A stretch of 64,000 nt of DNA, taken from positions 68,809,283 through 68,873,282 of the forward strand of contig CM035806.1 of the NCBI GenBank assembly GCA_020466095.1, written 5' to 3'. Made by a program: the position numbers and the translations under genes. Below are positions 33,738 to 46,380 of the stretch, piece after piece. The DNA comes from Chlorops oryzae. Its lineage: Eukaryota > Arthropoda > Insecta > Diptera > Chloropidae. The notes below the pieces were generated by a model. It was not told the DNA's origin and made no database searches. It saw nothing but the letters and a program-made list of their open reading frames with translations. Position 1 is the first letter of the stretch; the number at the start of each line of letters is the position of its first letter.

Positions 33738-34665
33738 GGGTGTCCCAAGATATAAGGGAGGATTTTATTTTCTCAAAAATCGAAACGCATACCCTCCATT
33801 TTTTTTTTCTAAATCGTCCTATAAGCTTAAAAATTAAATATTATGGGGATTGGACCACGAAAACCCGTGCCGAATTGCCTTCGAGGTAAGGCGTAAAGTC
33901 TCTTCAAATTGATTCCCGCAAAAGTATGCATCTAAAAATTTTGATATTGAAAATCGTGGAACTTCTCTAAAATATAGCCACATAACCACGCATAATTTGT
34001 TTTACGGAAACTTGAGATACACCAAAGTTATTGGTTTTTTATGAAATACCTAAAAAAAAAAAGAAAAACCTAAATTTGCAATTTTTTTTTCAAAATTGAG
34101 ATTTAATTATTAATTTCTAATCTTTTTAACCATATTACAAAATAAGACTTATTTTCTAATACTTTTATAAAAATTGAAAAATATCTCTTGAATCTTAAGA
34201 TTTTTTTATAAATCATAAGTATAATAAGTCTTATATTTTAATATTTAACGATACATATTTTGAAATCGAAAAATAATAATTAGTTCTGAAAATTATTTTA
34301 AAAATCAAAATTAAAAATTGATATAATATTTATGATTTATAAAGAAATCTTACGATTAAAGAGATATTTTTCAATTTTTATAAAAGTCTTATATACAGCA
34401 ACTGCCTAGGAGGTACCGTTTAAGAGCTGTAGCGCTTCAAAAAATGTCTGTTTTTCTATGGAATTTTGAGTATAACTTCATTTCAAAAAATTTTTTTTCG
34501 TTCAAAATGAAGTTATATTCAAAATTCCATACAAAAGCAGACCTTTTTTGAAGCGCTACAGCTCGTAAACGGTACCTCCTAGGCAGTTGCTGTAGAAGCA
34601 AAAACTACTCGTATTGCATCGACCTATCGAGGGTTTCATTTTGTACACTTTTTCCCGGGACACCC
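33738..34665. mobile_element. TIR element with GGGTGTCCC ends, containing two inner palindromes
   Basis: Left end GGGTGTCCCAAGATA, right end CCCGGGACACCC. Inside lies an inverted pair (about 34140-34222 against 34318-34393, with AAAAATTGAAAAATATCTCT) and a separate inserted MITE at 34394-34594. No protein-coding content recognised. Confidence 0.5.
34394..34594. mobile_element. Near-perfect hairpin MITE, 201 bp
   Basis: The left half starts TACAGCAACTGCCTAGGAGG and the right half ends CCTCCTAGGCAGTTGCTGTA. The arms of about 92 bp differ at roughly five positions around a loop of about 15 bp. TA at each end fits a TA target duplication. It interrupts the inner palindrome of the GGGTGTCCC element. 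Confidence 0.8.
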
Positions 34666-35343
34666 TGTATATATAACTATTAAATTGTAATTTTTATAAT
34701 AAATCTTATAATTGTTGCGGTCCCTGCTATAAATGAAAAAATTGATGAATTTAAAATTATTTGTTTGTTAAAAAAACTTTAGTAAAAGGGATAATTAGTT
34801 CAAATCCAACGATGCATTGTCGAGTTCTACTCTAAAAAGCTACAATATACCAAAAAAACTATATATTTTTCAAATTTATTTTTGCAAATTTAAAATATTT
34901 TTTTTTAATGTTTAGATTTTCAAAATCGTTCAGAGTGCATTTAGATATTCTGCAAAAAAATGGTGCAAAATTAATAAGAAAGAACAGATGGAGTTTTGTC
35001 ACCTAAGAACTCTCTAGAGATAGGAATTCTTTAAAGGACTATTCTTCTTGTAGAATTTCGTAATTGGACTGCCTAGGTCTGTGTTTACTGAAAGTAAGAA
35101 AGACTCGATAATCAATTTTTTCAAGTCCTTAATATTTAAGCTCAACTTAAATCCACAGGCGCGGAACCACTAAAATTAATCCGCAAAACAAAAATAAGAA
35201 AAAAATTATAAACCCATTCACAATAAAGAGGAAAACACGAAAAAACATCACAACATAAGCTGCTCTTAAAACCAAACAGACCCCAAAACAATTATTTTTA
35301 CACAAGGAAATTTTGTAAAAAGCAAAACCTAGTGTGAGGGGAT

Positions 35344-35421
<78 letters not shown>

Positions 35422-36827
35422 AGAAATCAAACAAATGCGCCTAAGTCCCTTAAAATCCTTGCTAATTGGCAGCACTCACGTTTTTGCTGCAAAACTGGCT
35501 GGTAATCAATCCCCAGCGGAAGATAGTCGAATGTCAAAACCGCAGCAATTATCTAAATAAAAAAAAAAATAAATAAAAAAAGCAGTAAGAAAGTTGAAAA
35601 GAAAATAACAAAAAAGCAATACAAAAAATAGGAATAACAAGACGATACATGGAACGATGGAACAGAACGAGCGTTACAAATAAAATTGACAGGCGTAACT
35701 GGCATTTAACCTGACAAGCAGACATGACAAACGGATTGGTTAAAACAACACAAATCCAAAATGGATTGGAATGACCATTACGAATTAAAACGGCGCGCTC
35801 GAAAGGATCTGTGAATTGAATGAACTCAGCTCGACTGGATTCGACTCGGTTTAATTGATAGTTATTGCGCTGGCAAACCGTTTTAAGGCAATTCCAAAAA
35901 TTCCGTTAGAGAAATTTGTTTAGTTTTGCATGAGAATAAAAGGAATCGATTTTTTTTCATTTTTTTTTTCCTTTTTGTTATGCAAAATGCTGGCAGACGT
36001 CCAGACAGTTGTCTGAGTAAATTGTTTGTTGTGAGGTTTTATTTTACGCAGCCACAGAAACACACAAACCGTTGGCTCATTCCCATCCCATCCCAACCGA
36101 GTGCAGCACGTAAATGAATGTCATGAATGACAGATTGAACTGGCAAAAAAAAAGAGCTTGCTTTTTAATTTTTATTTTTATTTTGTGGTTTTTATTATGT
36201 ATTTTTTCTTTCTTTTTTTTCATATTTATAATAAATTCAATAAAATGCAACAGAATTGAACAAAATTGGATTTATTGAAAAGAAATGACAGGTGAATAAA
36301 AAATTGATAGCCCTTTGGATTTAATTGAAATTGAATTCTGTCTTATTCTGTAACATGATACTTCGCTTCTCTTAAAGAAGATCAACGGGGAAATTTTTAA
36401 ATTCAGCGCCCAAAAGTATGAACTCAAATATTTCGTACCTTTCCGAGAGTAAGAAATCGGTTCATTCTTGTGGGTATATCAATTTAAACGGATCTTTGGG
36501 ACTTTGGGAGCTGTGCGATTGTTCTTAAGGTCTGTATTAAGCGTTGGTGAGGGATTTAAACATTTTGGAAATTGATTTTCAAATAACACTGTGAAAGTCA
36601 AAAACTCAGACAGACTTGAAATAAACGGTTGCCGCCTATTTCGGCTACGGGGAATCGAATATAACCATTAGTTTTTTTTTAAAGGTTTCAACGATTTCAA
36701 ACCAAAAAATTTTTTGTAGTTTTCTACTTCAGTTTTGGGCTCATATTTATATGAGCCCTTGATTTTGAAATTGGTATAACTAAAAAATGTAAAAATCTAG
36801 TTTATCAGCCATTTGATATCAAATCCT
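34666..36827. other. Intronic stretch with a GA microsatellite, no gene
   Basis: Apart from the (GA)n tract listed separately it contains only AT-rich sequence. The 95-codon minus-strand frame at 35147-35434 is largely a translation of the microsatellite. Confidence 0.45.
35343..35420. repeat. (GA)n microsatellite
   Basis: An almost uninterrupted AG run of about 78 bp with one AAAG imperfection near its right end. Long enough to be polymorphic. Confidence 0.95.
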
Positions 36828-37411
36828 ACACTGAGAAAAAAAATCAAACAGAAAATTGGTTGATTCAAAAGAAAAAACATACAAAACGGCTTCAATGAGA
36901 TATATTTTTAATTTTAAAAATTTTTCTTGTTGGAAAAAATAAAGATTTTTCTTTTGAATCAACCATATTTCAGGTTGAATTGACATGATAATTTTCAAAT
37001 ATGCATTTAAATTTGAATTAAATTGAACTTACCACGGACAAAAATTAAATGACAAGATAATTAAAAACAAATGTACTAAATTACCTATAAAAGAAGTAAC
37101 ATTGAAATAAAATTATTTCAAGTTTAAAGCACAGAGCCCTCTGCTGAACATAGACCCGAAGCCAGCCATAGGATGGACTTGATCCGATTTTGTCACTCAG
37201 TTCTCGTGACTCCTTTCGCAATGCTTAAAAAGTTCTAAGATGAATGAATGTCTAACATGTCATATTTTATAAAACATATTTCCTTACAAATCAACCAAAA
37301 ATTTTGTTGACTTAACAATTTTTCTTTTGAAATTTTTGTTGTGCTCGAAAATCAAAAGAACTGTGAATAATAAAGCGCCCTGTTAAAAATATCATGGTTC
37401 CTTTCGCTAAA
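36828..37411. repeat. Dispersed repeat G (MITE-like), copy G1
   Basis: It opens ACACTGAGAAAAAAAATCAA and matches 44548-45184 along its whole length, including TCAACCATATTTCAGGTTGA and TTTCGCAATGCTTAAAAAGT. The right end has lost the CTCAGTGT terminus seen in G2. Several internal TCAACCA and TGGTTGA motifs are inverted. No ORF. Confidence 0.7.
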
Positions 37412-38503
37412 TATAATAAAATAGCACAATCTGAAGTAATTCTCGAAACAAGATATAAGTATATGGACAAATGCAGCAAAAAGAAAACCAAGCGCCAAAA
37501 AATTAAATTCGTTTTTTTTATCATTTGCAAAAGATTTTTCAAATAATTTTTTGTTTACAGACTATGAGTAAAAATGTGTCCTTCCGTTTCCGTTCCCCGC
37601 TTGTCTATTGTAAGATTTCGGCGAATCAACGAAAATTTGTCATGATATTAAGCATTTCTAAGAATTTTTCCCTCTATTTGTTGACTCTCGCAATTAGCTT
37701 TATAGAACAACGATGGAGCTCAAAGCGTTACTAAGGCTCCATTGTATGGGTTTCTTTTATATATATTCAATGAAAACGAGATTTTATGAATGATGCTCGT
37801 CCATAATGCGAAAAATACATAAGGGAAATTTTTGCAGCGTCCCAAACGCAGCGTCCTTAACACGTATATTACTAAATAACTAGACGAATACATCAAAGGC
37901 TTAATATTCGTTGATGTATATGCGAACTTTGAATGTTCTTTTATTTTAAAGCCCCATAGTGGTTACTTTTTTGTAACATTGCTAATTTCACGGAAATCGA
38001 AGAATTTTAAGAGTGATCTGAAAAACACATCTTTATGAAAGTTCATAATTTCTATCCCAATATTTGCAATTAACCTGATCCTTATCTAACTATTAACGCA
38101 ATAAAATCCAAATTAACACATTATTTTCATATTGAAAACTTAACTTAAAGTGTACGAAAGCAGCGTCCCTCACGTTTGGATTTGCCCATATGACCTATAT
38201 CATTTTCATAATCAAGGGCTCATATATGAGTTCAAAACTCGTATTCTGGACTGGTCTCAAAATGTAACTTTAACACTTCCAAGCATTTCTTTCAAAAGCA
38301 ATCTTCTGTTTAGATCCCATATCCAGGAGATATTCACGTTTAAGTTAAAAAAAATAATAAAGAGAAACCGTTTATTTGGCTCCCTGCAAAATAGCCCCAA
38401 TGCAAAACTGCCCCCAAACTGAAAATGCAAAAAGGCCCCAAAATTTTGTATTGAAAACAAAAACACAATTTTAGGGCGATTTTATTTTTTTTTTTGGGCC
38501 TTA
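37412..38503. other. Intronic stretch, nothing firmly recognised
   Basis: Near 38395-38460 the phrases AAAATGCAAAAAGGCCCC and ATTTTAGGGCG echo sequence just beyond copy A5 (about 44484-44530), so A5 may itself have landed in another small element. Short ORFs without domains only. Confidence 0.35.
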
Positions 38504-39008
38504 TTATACCCTACACACTCTGTGTCGAAGGTATATTGCGTTTGTGTGGTTGTGTGTAACACACAGAACCAGTCGAGACAGACCATACAAAATATATAAC
38601 ATATAGAAATGATCAGCGTCACAAGGAGATTAGATTTAGCCATGTCCGTCTGTCTGTCTGTCCGTCTGTCTGTATACAGTTATCTTATCGAAGGAGTTGA
38701 GCTATCTTGACAAAATTTTGGTATGCGTACTCACGAAGACATGAGTAAAAACAAGAATGGACCCGATCGGACTATTTTTAGGGGTACCTCCAGTACTAGG
38801 GTCTGCCACAAAAATCTCAAACCTGCACCAAAATCGTACTTTTTCGAAATATTTCAATGAAACTTCGAATTTGCGCGTATATGTATTATTATTATTAAAG
38901 TTGGGGAATAATGCGCACCGCGACCACAAAGGATCTATTGTGCTAACCCCAGTGGTTCTTTAATTCTCCATCCTTAGGCTCTTTATGAAGTTGAGCACTG
39001 TGGAAGGT

Positions 39009-42000
39009 TTAAAGATGTTCCAAAATTTGTAGGGGGCGATCATTGCGTCCCCAAAGTGGAACAGCTTGCGGCTGCTCAGGGCAGTCGCAGAGAATGTGTT
39101 CTGGCGTTTCTTCGTCCATTTCACAGAATCGGCATGTTGATTTATTCTTTTTGAGATGATATCTCAATTTGCTGTGCCCCGTCAGGTATCCGGTTAGGAT
39201 TTTTAGATCCTCTCTGCCAAGGCAGAGTAGTCTCTTTGAGACGTTTTCGTTGGGAGCGATGAATCTCTTAGCCTGCCTTTGACCTTTTGAGTTCATCCAG
39301 GATGCTTTAAGGCATCCTTGCTCCCAAATCCGAAAAAGTTCTGCATTGAACGATTTCTGAAGAGTGCAGAAAGGCTCAGGGCCTATGAAGCACCTTTGAG
39401 CTCCTCGTTTTGCGAGGCAATCAGCTCTTTCGTTTCCTTCGTGCCCTGCATGTCCTGGAACCCACCACAGCGCCACTTTGTTGCGACAGCTGAGTTGATT
39501 CAGGAGTGTATAGCAGATGTCTACCATTGCAGACTTAACGTATGCGGCCTTCAGGGCCTTTAGTGCAGCTTGGGTGTCAGACAGTATATGGATAGTGGTC
39601 CCTTTAGTCTTCCTTTTTTGACATTCTCGGACGCAGATTTCTATCGCATATAGTTCTGCCTGAAAGATGGTTGGGTAGTTTCCCATTCGGAAGGCTTTTT
39701 GGAACCTAAGTCCCATGATGCCCGCTCCCGTGCTTCCATCTTCAAGTTTGGATCCATCTGTATACCAGATTTGCCAATCCTTGTCGAATTGGAGCAGGAC
39801 GTTATTGAATTCCCCGCGTTCAGTGATGTTAACTTCGAACCTGCGAGTTAGATACAGTTTTCTCTGTATGTTGTCTGGTATCTTCATAATTGGGTCGTCG
39901 AATACGTTTAAGAGTATCGAGAGGTGCCCTTGAAGATCCCCACTTTTTAGACTTGTGGTGTTGTGCAATCGAAGTGCACTCGCCATTGCTTCTTTTTGGA
40001 TTTGGATGGTAGTTGGTGGGATGCCCGTTATGACACCCAGCGCATCTGTGGGGCATGTTCTCATTGCCCCTGTGATGCCTCCGCATACCAGCCTATGGAG
40101 CTTCCCTAGTTTGTTCTCAGTGATCTTTTGTCTGACCTTTGGCCACCAGATTAAAGCAGCATAGGTTATTATTGGTCTTACAACGCTTGAGTAGGACCAA
40201 TATGTCATGCGCGGGGAGATACCCCAAGTTTTCCCATAAAGCCTTTGGCATATGAATAATGCTTTTGAGGCATTGTTGACAATATGGTCAATATGGGGGT
40301 TCCAGCTTAGCCTTTTGTCTAGGACTACTCCCAGATACGTAGCTTCGTCACTGACCTCTATTTGCTTGCCTGCGATGATGGGATTTTTAAGATTAGTCTT
40401 AGTCCTTTTCGTGAAAGGCACAAGCTTTGTCTTATTTGGGTGTATGGTTAGACCCTTACCAGTACACCAGTTTATGACGAGCTCTAGGGCCGATTGCATT
40501 CGAGACGATATTGTACTATCGTCCCAGCCGGCCACGCATATGACCAGGTCATCTGCGTATCCTTGCGCTATAACGCCATGTTCGTTAAGAAGGTTTAGGA
40601 GGTCATCGATCACGATTATCCATAGTAGGGGAGAAAGTACTCCACCTTGAGGACAGCCTTTAGCGGCGTTGATCGACTGTTTCACCCCACCTAAATCACT
40701 ACTTATTTCCCTGTTTTTCAACATGTGTAGAATCCAGTTAGCTAGCAGGGGTGGTATAGCTTTTTGGTTCATAGCGGTTTCGATAGCACTGTAGGATGTG
40801 TTGTCGAAGGCCCCCGAGATGTCTATGAATGCACGGAGGGCTATGGTTTTTGCCTGTAGAGCCTTTTTTATGACAGTGGTCAGGCTATGAAGGGCAGTCA
40901 CCGTTGACTTGCCCGGTTGGTAGGCAAATTGTGTTTTGTTCAGTGGATAGTCTTTGAGACTATTACTTCTTTTGTACTGATCAATGAGTTTTTCCATCGC
41001 TTCGGGATGAACACTACCTTCGCTTCGTTCCAGTTTGATGGAATATAGGCCATCAGAAGACTGGCTGTTAGTATCCTTATCAATTGTGTTGATTTAATCT
41101 CGGACCCCTGCTGAAGCAAACAAGGACGTATTCCGTCCGGGCCCGGAGATTTGTATGGGCTGAAAGTGGAAATAGCCCACTGTACCGTACTATGGTTAAT
41201 TATTTTCCCCGCAAGACTTCTGGCTCTGCCATTTGCTATATTTGGAATTACAGGCGTTTGGCATGAACGTAAAACCAGTGGTACGCAGCCAGGGAAGTGA
41301 GTTTCCAACAAGAGACTTCCTGTCTCGCATATCGATGAGGTATAACTACCATCTGGCCTCCTAAGGGTACTGAGGCCGTTTGAGTGATCTATCGCTATAG
41401 CCTTTTGGAGACGAAACATGTCAGGCAGGTTTGAGACGCTGCTACAGTGTTCTCTCCATGTGGCTCTTTTGGATTTCCTCAATTCTTTGTTGTAACTTGT
41501 GAGGGCAGCTTTGTAGGCGATCCAGTCGCCAGATCGCTTTGCCCTGTTAAAGAGTTTCCTGGTGAGACACCTGAGTTTTCCCAATGTTTTGTTCCACCAG
41601 GGAACATCCCTATGCGCCTTCTTGGCTTTCAGCGGGCAGATCTTTTCGAACGAGTGTTTGAGACTCTCTTGAAAAAGTAAAGCCTCAGTCTCAAGCTCAT
41701 CTGTCGAATTAATTTCAGACGATGAGCAGTTAACTTTCTGTTCTAAGTAGAATCGAAAGCTGTCCCAGTTGGTTTTCTTTGAGTTGCGGTAAACTGCGAG
41801 TTCCTCTGTAGGGACGTCAATGTCGAATCTTATATGCCTATGATCCGACATGGAGGCCTCTTTTGAGACGTGCCAGTTTGAGATAACGGACAATAGATTC
41901 AAGCTGCAGATATTTTTTTGTTTATAATATATTCCAAAAGAGACTCACCCCTCGAATTGGTGTCAGTACTTCCCCATGCCGTATGGTGAGCGTTCGCATC

Positions 42001-42370
42001 ACATCCGACTAGCCATTTTAAGTTCCTTTCGCAGCAGTACTCCTGTAGGGCCGTAAGTTCCCTTGTGGGCATTTCAATGCTATATCCTGGAAGGTAGGCT
42101 GACGCAAGTACTACCTCTTGTTCCCCTCTGAGCGTTGGGATCCTTGCTCTTACAGCCACTAGATCCTGTGAACAAAGCTCTGAAATGAGGATATATTTAA
42201 TGTTATTGTTCCTTAATAAGATTGCAGCTCTAGGTCTGCAGTGATTTTTGGCATATATTACCTTGCCATCGCTTGCGCTGAGACCCTTGATTGTCCCAGA
42301 GTGAACCCATGGCTCCTGGATAAAAACTATATCCAGGACTTCGTTTGTGAACCTCCTGCATGCTACGTGC
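39009..42370 (-). pseudogene. Loa-like LINE ORF2: endonuclease, RT, RNase H, CCHC; broken
   Basis: The endonuclease begins near 42340 (IVFIQEPW) with GCDANAHHTAWGSTDTNSRG near 42000. A frameshift near 41905 leads to KEASMSDHRHIRFD. RT starts with SPGPDGIRPCLLQQG near 41140. The block between VVFIPK (about 41020) and the next RT motif is shortened, so part of the fingers appears deleted, with a frame change near 40950. The palm is intact: FIDISGAFDNTSY, GCPQGGVLSPLLW and GYADDLVIC (near 40556). RNase H has WYTDGSKLEDGSTGAG (near 39755), ILSDTQAALKALK and VPGHAGHEGNERADCLA (near 39445). The C-terminal CRFCEMDEETPEHILCDC (near 39100) is a zinc-binding motif. 662 residues from 40997 to 39009 remain open. 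Confidence 0.85.
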
Positions 42371-42431
42371 GAGGCAGCCTAAGCATGATGGAGGTTCACT
42401 TGTAGGGCCTTTAGCTTGGGACGGAGCTTGG

Positions 42432-43889
42432 TCATTTTTGACATTTAAAGGCGCGCTTGGCGACCTTTTTGCTCTTTCCGCTAGCCATGACTCGCTCCTC
42501 TGCGGTCCTACCTCCACTTCTTCGCCCTGGGAATGGGTTCACTGGTGGGCGAAGAGGTAATCTGGGGGGAGGAGCCAATGAGGATGGGGTCGATGTCTGC
42601 GGAACCCTGGCCCTGCCCGATTCAGACTTGGTTACCGGAGCTTTATTTGTTCCCGAGCTCTTTGCGTCCTTTGAGCAGCATGGTTGCTCTGTGGCCGCAT
42701 CTTTTACGGTAGCTTCATCCTTCGGGTTGGCTTTGGATTTGGGATGAATTTTCGCCTTTCCAAAGCCGTACTTGACCCTGCATTCTCTTTCTGACAGGGT
42801 CCGTGCTGATAACGGGTCAAGTGCCAGCGTTAACTCAATTGGGGCGCCTCTCTGCGCCCTGTTGAGCACTCGCCAGTCGCTCACCCTGAGGCCGGTGTTC
42901 TGGCCTTACACTAGGCTTAGGATATTTTCGTTCGAAGTTGTTGGCTTCTCCGAAAAATATCCTACGAAAATTTGCGGACGAGGCACCTCCTTCTCATCCA
43001 CAAGGCGTAACTTTGCGTCCTTCCACGGCACAAGGGCGGAGACATTGTCTTTAAGCCATTTAGCCGTGTCCTCGTCTGCGCAGTTTACAGAAAGCCATCC
43101 CGGTCTAAAGGTGCAGCCGTTGAAAGAGGGCTTCACAGACCCAGTTTTCAACTGCCGCACCCTGTCAAGGATGGCGTTCTGCAAAGAGCACAGCTGAGAG
43201 GACGACCAAGTGCACTCAGGGTAATCTGGTGGGACGATTCCCAGCCTTATACCCGTCGAGTACTCGTTCCCCGTGTCTCTGGAGGCGGTTGGTCCCTTGG
43301 CCGGTGCAGCTTTCTTCCCGATTTGCTGCTTCCTGGCTGTGGCTCGTGCATCCGGTGGTTCCATTAGCCTTTTGGGGGTATTTTGCGGTGGCGTAGTCAT
43401 TGAGCCTTCAGAGCGGTCTCTTTTCTTCGCCGCTTGCAAGATGTTGGCCATCTCTTTTTTGCCATCAGCCATTGGCAGCTCTGCTAACCTTTCTGCATCG
43501 TCCTGGCATAGTCCCTTGGACAGGTAGAATTTGAGACGTCTGCGCTTCGCCCCAGATTGTCTCTCAGGCCCAGCTCTTCTGTCCTCCGTTCTAGCATTTT
43601 TAGATGGGGAGGATAACAGTGCATCCTCCTCGTCTGTGGGAATTCGCTCATCCTGCCCGGTTGGATCGAGATCCATTTGGGTAGGTTGAGCTCCCGTTGG
43701 GGGTCGCTCCTGACCGGTTGGAGTGGTCTCCATGTGGTCGGCTGCGATCTCCATTGGTGCATCGACTCCGGTGGGCAAGGACTGCTCTTCGGATTCTGCT
43801 GCAGTTGGTTGCACGAGTGCATTTTTGTTTAAAAATTTAAAGGTTTCCATACAAGGTCCCACGAGTAACGAGGAATTACAGAAGGTCAC
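42432..43889 (-). pseudogene. Loa-like LINE ORF1, one nonsense codon
   Basis: A single frame runs from about 43889 (a likely ATG is at 43850, METFKFLNKNA) to 42432, with one in-frame TAA at 42906-42908 splitting it into 327 and about 158 residues. The N-terminal third is acidic, proline- and threonine-rich (PTGQERPPTGAQPTQMDLDP). A basic segment near RRLKFYLSKGLCQDDAERL follows. The C-terminal globular part (LGIVPPDYPECTWSSSQL to PRPQIFVGYF) resembles the DUF4780-type domain of Loa-group ORF1 proteins, likely RNA-binding. The tail after the stop is basic and lysine-rich. Without the stop, ORF1 would be open throughout. Confidence 0.75.
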
Positions 43890-44547
43890 CCGGAGTAGAG
43901 CCTCTTGCCCCGGGACGGCGAACTTTTATAAAACCAGAGGTCGCCATGTTCTGGAGTACACCGTTAATGAAGCAGTAACGTTGCGACATTCATCCTGAAA
44001 GCACGGTACGATTGACACCTATAGGATTCCGGGTTTTATCGAGTTGTCCTCTCTAGATCCGCCATATTTAGCATTGCTTCACGTCTTCCACGAGAAAGAA
44101 CCCGCTGCTGGAGACAGAGCGCTTCCAAGGGGAAGACGTAGAATCCGCAGGGGCACCTCTAGCAGGGTGTGACTCTTCGCCACGTATGGTCGGTCTTAGG
44201 GCGTTGAAAACTCCCTCTGGCTCATCAGCCATGCCTACTTATAGACATGACCAATGAGTCTTAGCCTCCCGCGTATATGTAAGCCTCCGATTGGAATTCA
44301 AAAGAATTGGAAAATTGGGCGTGGCAAAAGGGCGGTTTTCATAAAGAAATTTAACAAAAGTCGGAATATGGCTCCCCTTATGGCCTTTAACAATTCTTGA
44401 TATTAAAATTTATTTGATCATGTGTCTGTGTCGGTTATTTCATTGTCAGGCTCGCCTGACTATAACAACCTTACTTGTTTGATTTGGGGTAATTTTTCAT
44501 AATGCAAAACTACCCCAATTTTGGGGCCTTTTTATACCCAGCAGGGT

Positions 44548-45184
44548 ACACAGAGAAAAAAATCAACCAGAAAACTGGTTAAATCAAAAGGAAAAACATA
44601 CAAAACCGGCTTCAACAAGGAATATTTTTAATTTTAACAATTTTTCTTGTTGAAAAAATAAAAAATTTTCCTTTTGAATCAACCATATTTCAGGTTGAAT
44701 TGAAATGATAATTTTCAAAAATGGATTTAAATTTAAATTGTTGAACCAACCACGGACATAGTTGAAATGACAAGATATTTTTAAAAAAAATTTAAAAAAA
44801 AAATACCTATACAAGAAGAATTGTCAAAAAAAATTTAATTACGTTCAAAGCAAATGGCCATAGAGCACTCTGCTGAACATGACCCAAAAAATAGCCATCG
44901 GACGGACTTTATCCGATTTCGTCACTCCGTTTTGGTGACTGCTTTCGCAATGCTTAAAAAGTTCTAAGATGAATACATATCTTATATGTCTTATTTTAAA
45001 AAACAAATGAGAATTATACCGAACGAAAAGAAATGTAATTAAACATATTTCCTTTCAATTCAACCAAAAATGTTGTTGACTCAACCATTTTTCTTTTGAA
45101 ATTTTTGTTCTGCTCGTAAATCAAAAGGACTGTGAATAACAATGCGCCCTTTTAAAAAAATCATGGTTACGTTCGCTCAGTGTA
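44548..45184. mobile_element. Repeat G, copy G2 (637-bp MITE-like, ACAC(T/A)GAG ends)
   Basis: Ends ACACAGAGAAAAAAATCAA and CGCTCAGTGT form short inverted repeats. The element sits within the first 15 bp of family-B copy B2, so both boundaries are fixed by the flanking B sequence. It matches G1 (36828-37411) throughout. No protein-coding frame. Confidence 0.75.
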
Positions 45185-45620
45185 GGTCTATTAGTTTTGT
45201 GCGAATCTTGTAACAGCCAGAACTAAGCTCCGTAGATACAGACATATATATATATATTCTTGATCAGGATCAAAAACTGAATCGATTTAGACATGTCCGT
45301 CTGTCCGTCTGTCCGTCTGACCGTCTGTCCGACCGTCCGTCTGTGGTGGATCTCCTCCGAAACGGCTGGACCAACCAAGTCGAAATTTGTCACACAGGTA
45401 TATCGGGATCCGAGTATGATCGCAAGTAAAAATGGGAGACATCCGCCCACTACCACGCCCACAAATTAATTTAATGTGTTTTCAGTAAAGTGCTCGTAAC
45501 TTGCGAACAACTCAACACATTTCATTGATATTTGGATGTACTGGTAAACTACAAAAAGGGACATATCCTGGAAAAAAATGGAGACCGTCCTCTTCGAGCC
45601 ACGCCCACAAATAAGGGTTT

Positions 45621-46147
45621 AGTCAGAATTCCAAAAGCGCAGGAGCTGCGTAACGTGAATTCCGGCAAACATTAAACACATAAAAACATATGGAAATAGT
45701 TCCAATCAACTTCCTGCATATTCACGACATCGAAAAATGTAATATTTCCTGCGCGTGAGCTAAATGACAGTTGAGTAAAACAGTTCCAAAAAGGAATATA
45801 ACAGTGTTTTAGAAACTATTAAGTACTTTTTTAAGGTACTAGGTACTACGGGGACATACTTTTCTTGCTTACTCAAGTAATATGCATTAAATTTTGTTTT
45901 CTTTTAAGCGTGGGTGTCTATCTATATGATTTCTATTATTAATTTGGTAAGAAAACGGGGAATATAACATACCGCTAATAGAAAACAAGACGAGTACAAG
46001 AGTAGCTCAAAATGCACAGAGTCAAGTTGAGATCAAAAACCGCAGGGTTGACATGCTCACGCACATGCATTATTGGAAATTGCATTTTTCCTGCACCTCC
46101 TGCAGCAGGAAATTTCCTGCAGCTCCTGCGCTATTGGGATTCCCGCT
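45621..46147. mobile_element. Insert in B2 with GCGCAGGAGCTGC inverted repeats
   Basis: Left AATTCCAAAAGCGCAGGAGC and right GCTCCTGCGCTATTGGGATT are inverted copies. Family-B sequence present in B3 and B4 is interrupted here (AAATAAGGG before, TATCGTTACTTGTGAAG after). TTTA occurs at both edges, so a 3-4 bp duplication is possible. No ORF. Confidence 0.55.
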
Positions 46148-46380
46148 TTTATCGTTACTTGTGAAGTAAAAGGCGTAGAAGCTTCAAATTCGCAACATAG
46201 GTTTACCAAGGCAAATGAAAGGTCTGGGAAAAAAATTTATTTGGCCCGCCCACTGACACGCCCACAAACATTACATTTGTGTAACTTTCGTACGGGCAGG
46301 CAAAATATAGTGCGCCAATAATGTCGGGACGCTAGGTATTTCAAAGTCGGACTTGACCGGCTTTAGCTTTCTTACTTGTT

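Larger units (their letters stand above)
38886..44269 (-). mobile_element. Loa-clade non-LTR retrotransposon with 12-bp target duplication
   Basis: A 5384-bp insertion on the minus strand flanked by CGCGTATATGTA at 38874-38885 and 44270-44281. From its 5' end (44269) come a 5' UTR, ORF1 (43889 to 42432), and ORF2 with endonuclease, RT, RNase H and a C-terminal CCHC, then a short AAT-type 3' tail at 38886-38898. The RNase H plus the ORF1 type point to Loa rather than Jockey. Frame lesions and an RT deletion make it inactive. Confidence 0.85.
38504..44480 (+). mobile_element. Family-A Helitron-like repeat, copy A5, split by a Loa-like LINE
   Basis: The 5' part 38504-38885 has TTATACCCTACACACTCTGT, the core GATCAGCGTCACAAGGAG and a (GTCY)n tract. 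The 3' part 44270-44480 ends with TCAGGCTCGCCTGA and TTACTTGTTT. The two halves join exactly across the LINE's 12-bp duplication. Confidence 0.8.
44530..46380 (+). mobile_element. Family-B Helitron-like repeat, copy B2, with two inserts
   Basis: It starts TTTTATACCCAGC, is interrupted almost at once by repeat G2, resumes with TATTAGTTTTGTGCG at about 45188, has (GTCY)n at about 45297-45345, and ends TTTCAAAGTCGGACTTGACC then TTTCTTACTTGTT at 46380. A second insert lies at about 45621-46147. Confidence 0.75.

Noticed and set aside
35147..35434. 95-codon minus-strand ORF rich in Leu-Ser repeats
   Set aside because: The repeat is the translation of the (GA)n microsatellite; no domain or splice context.
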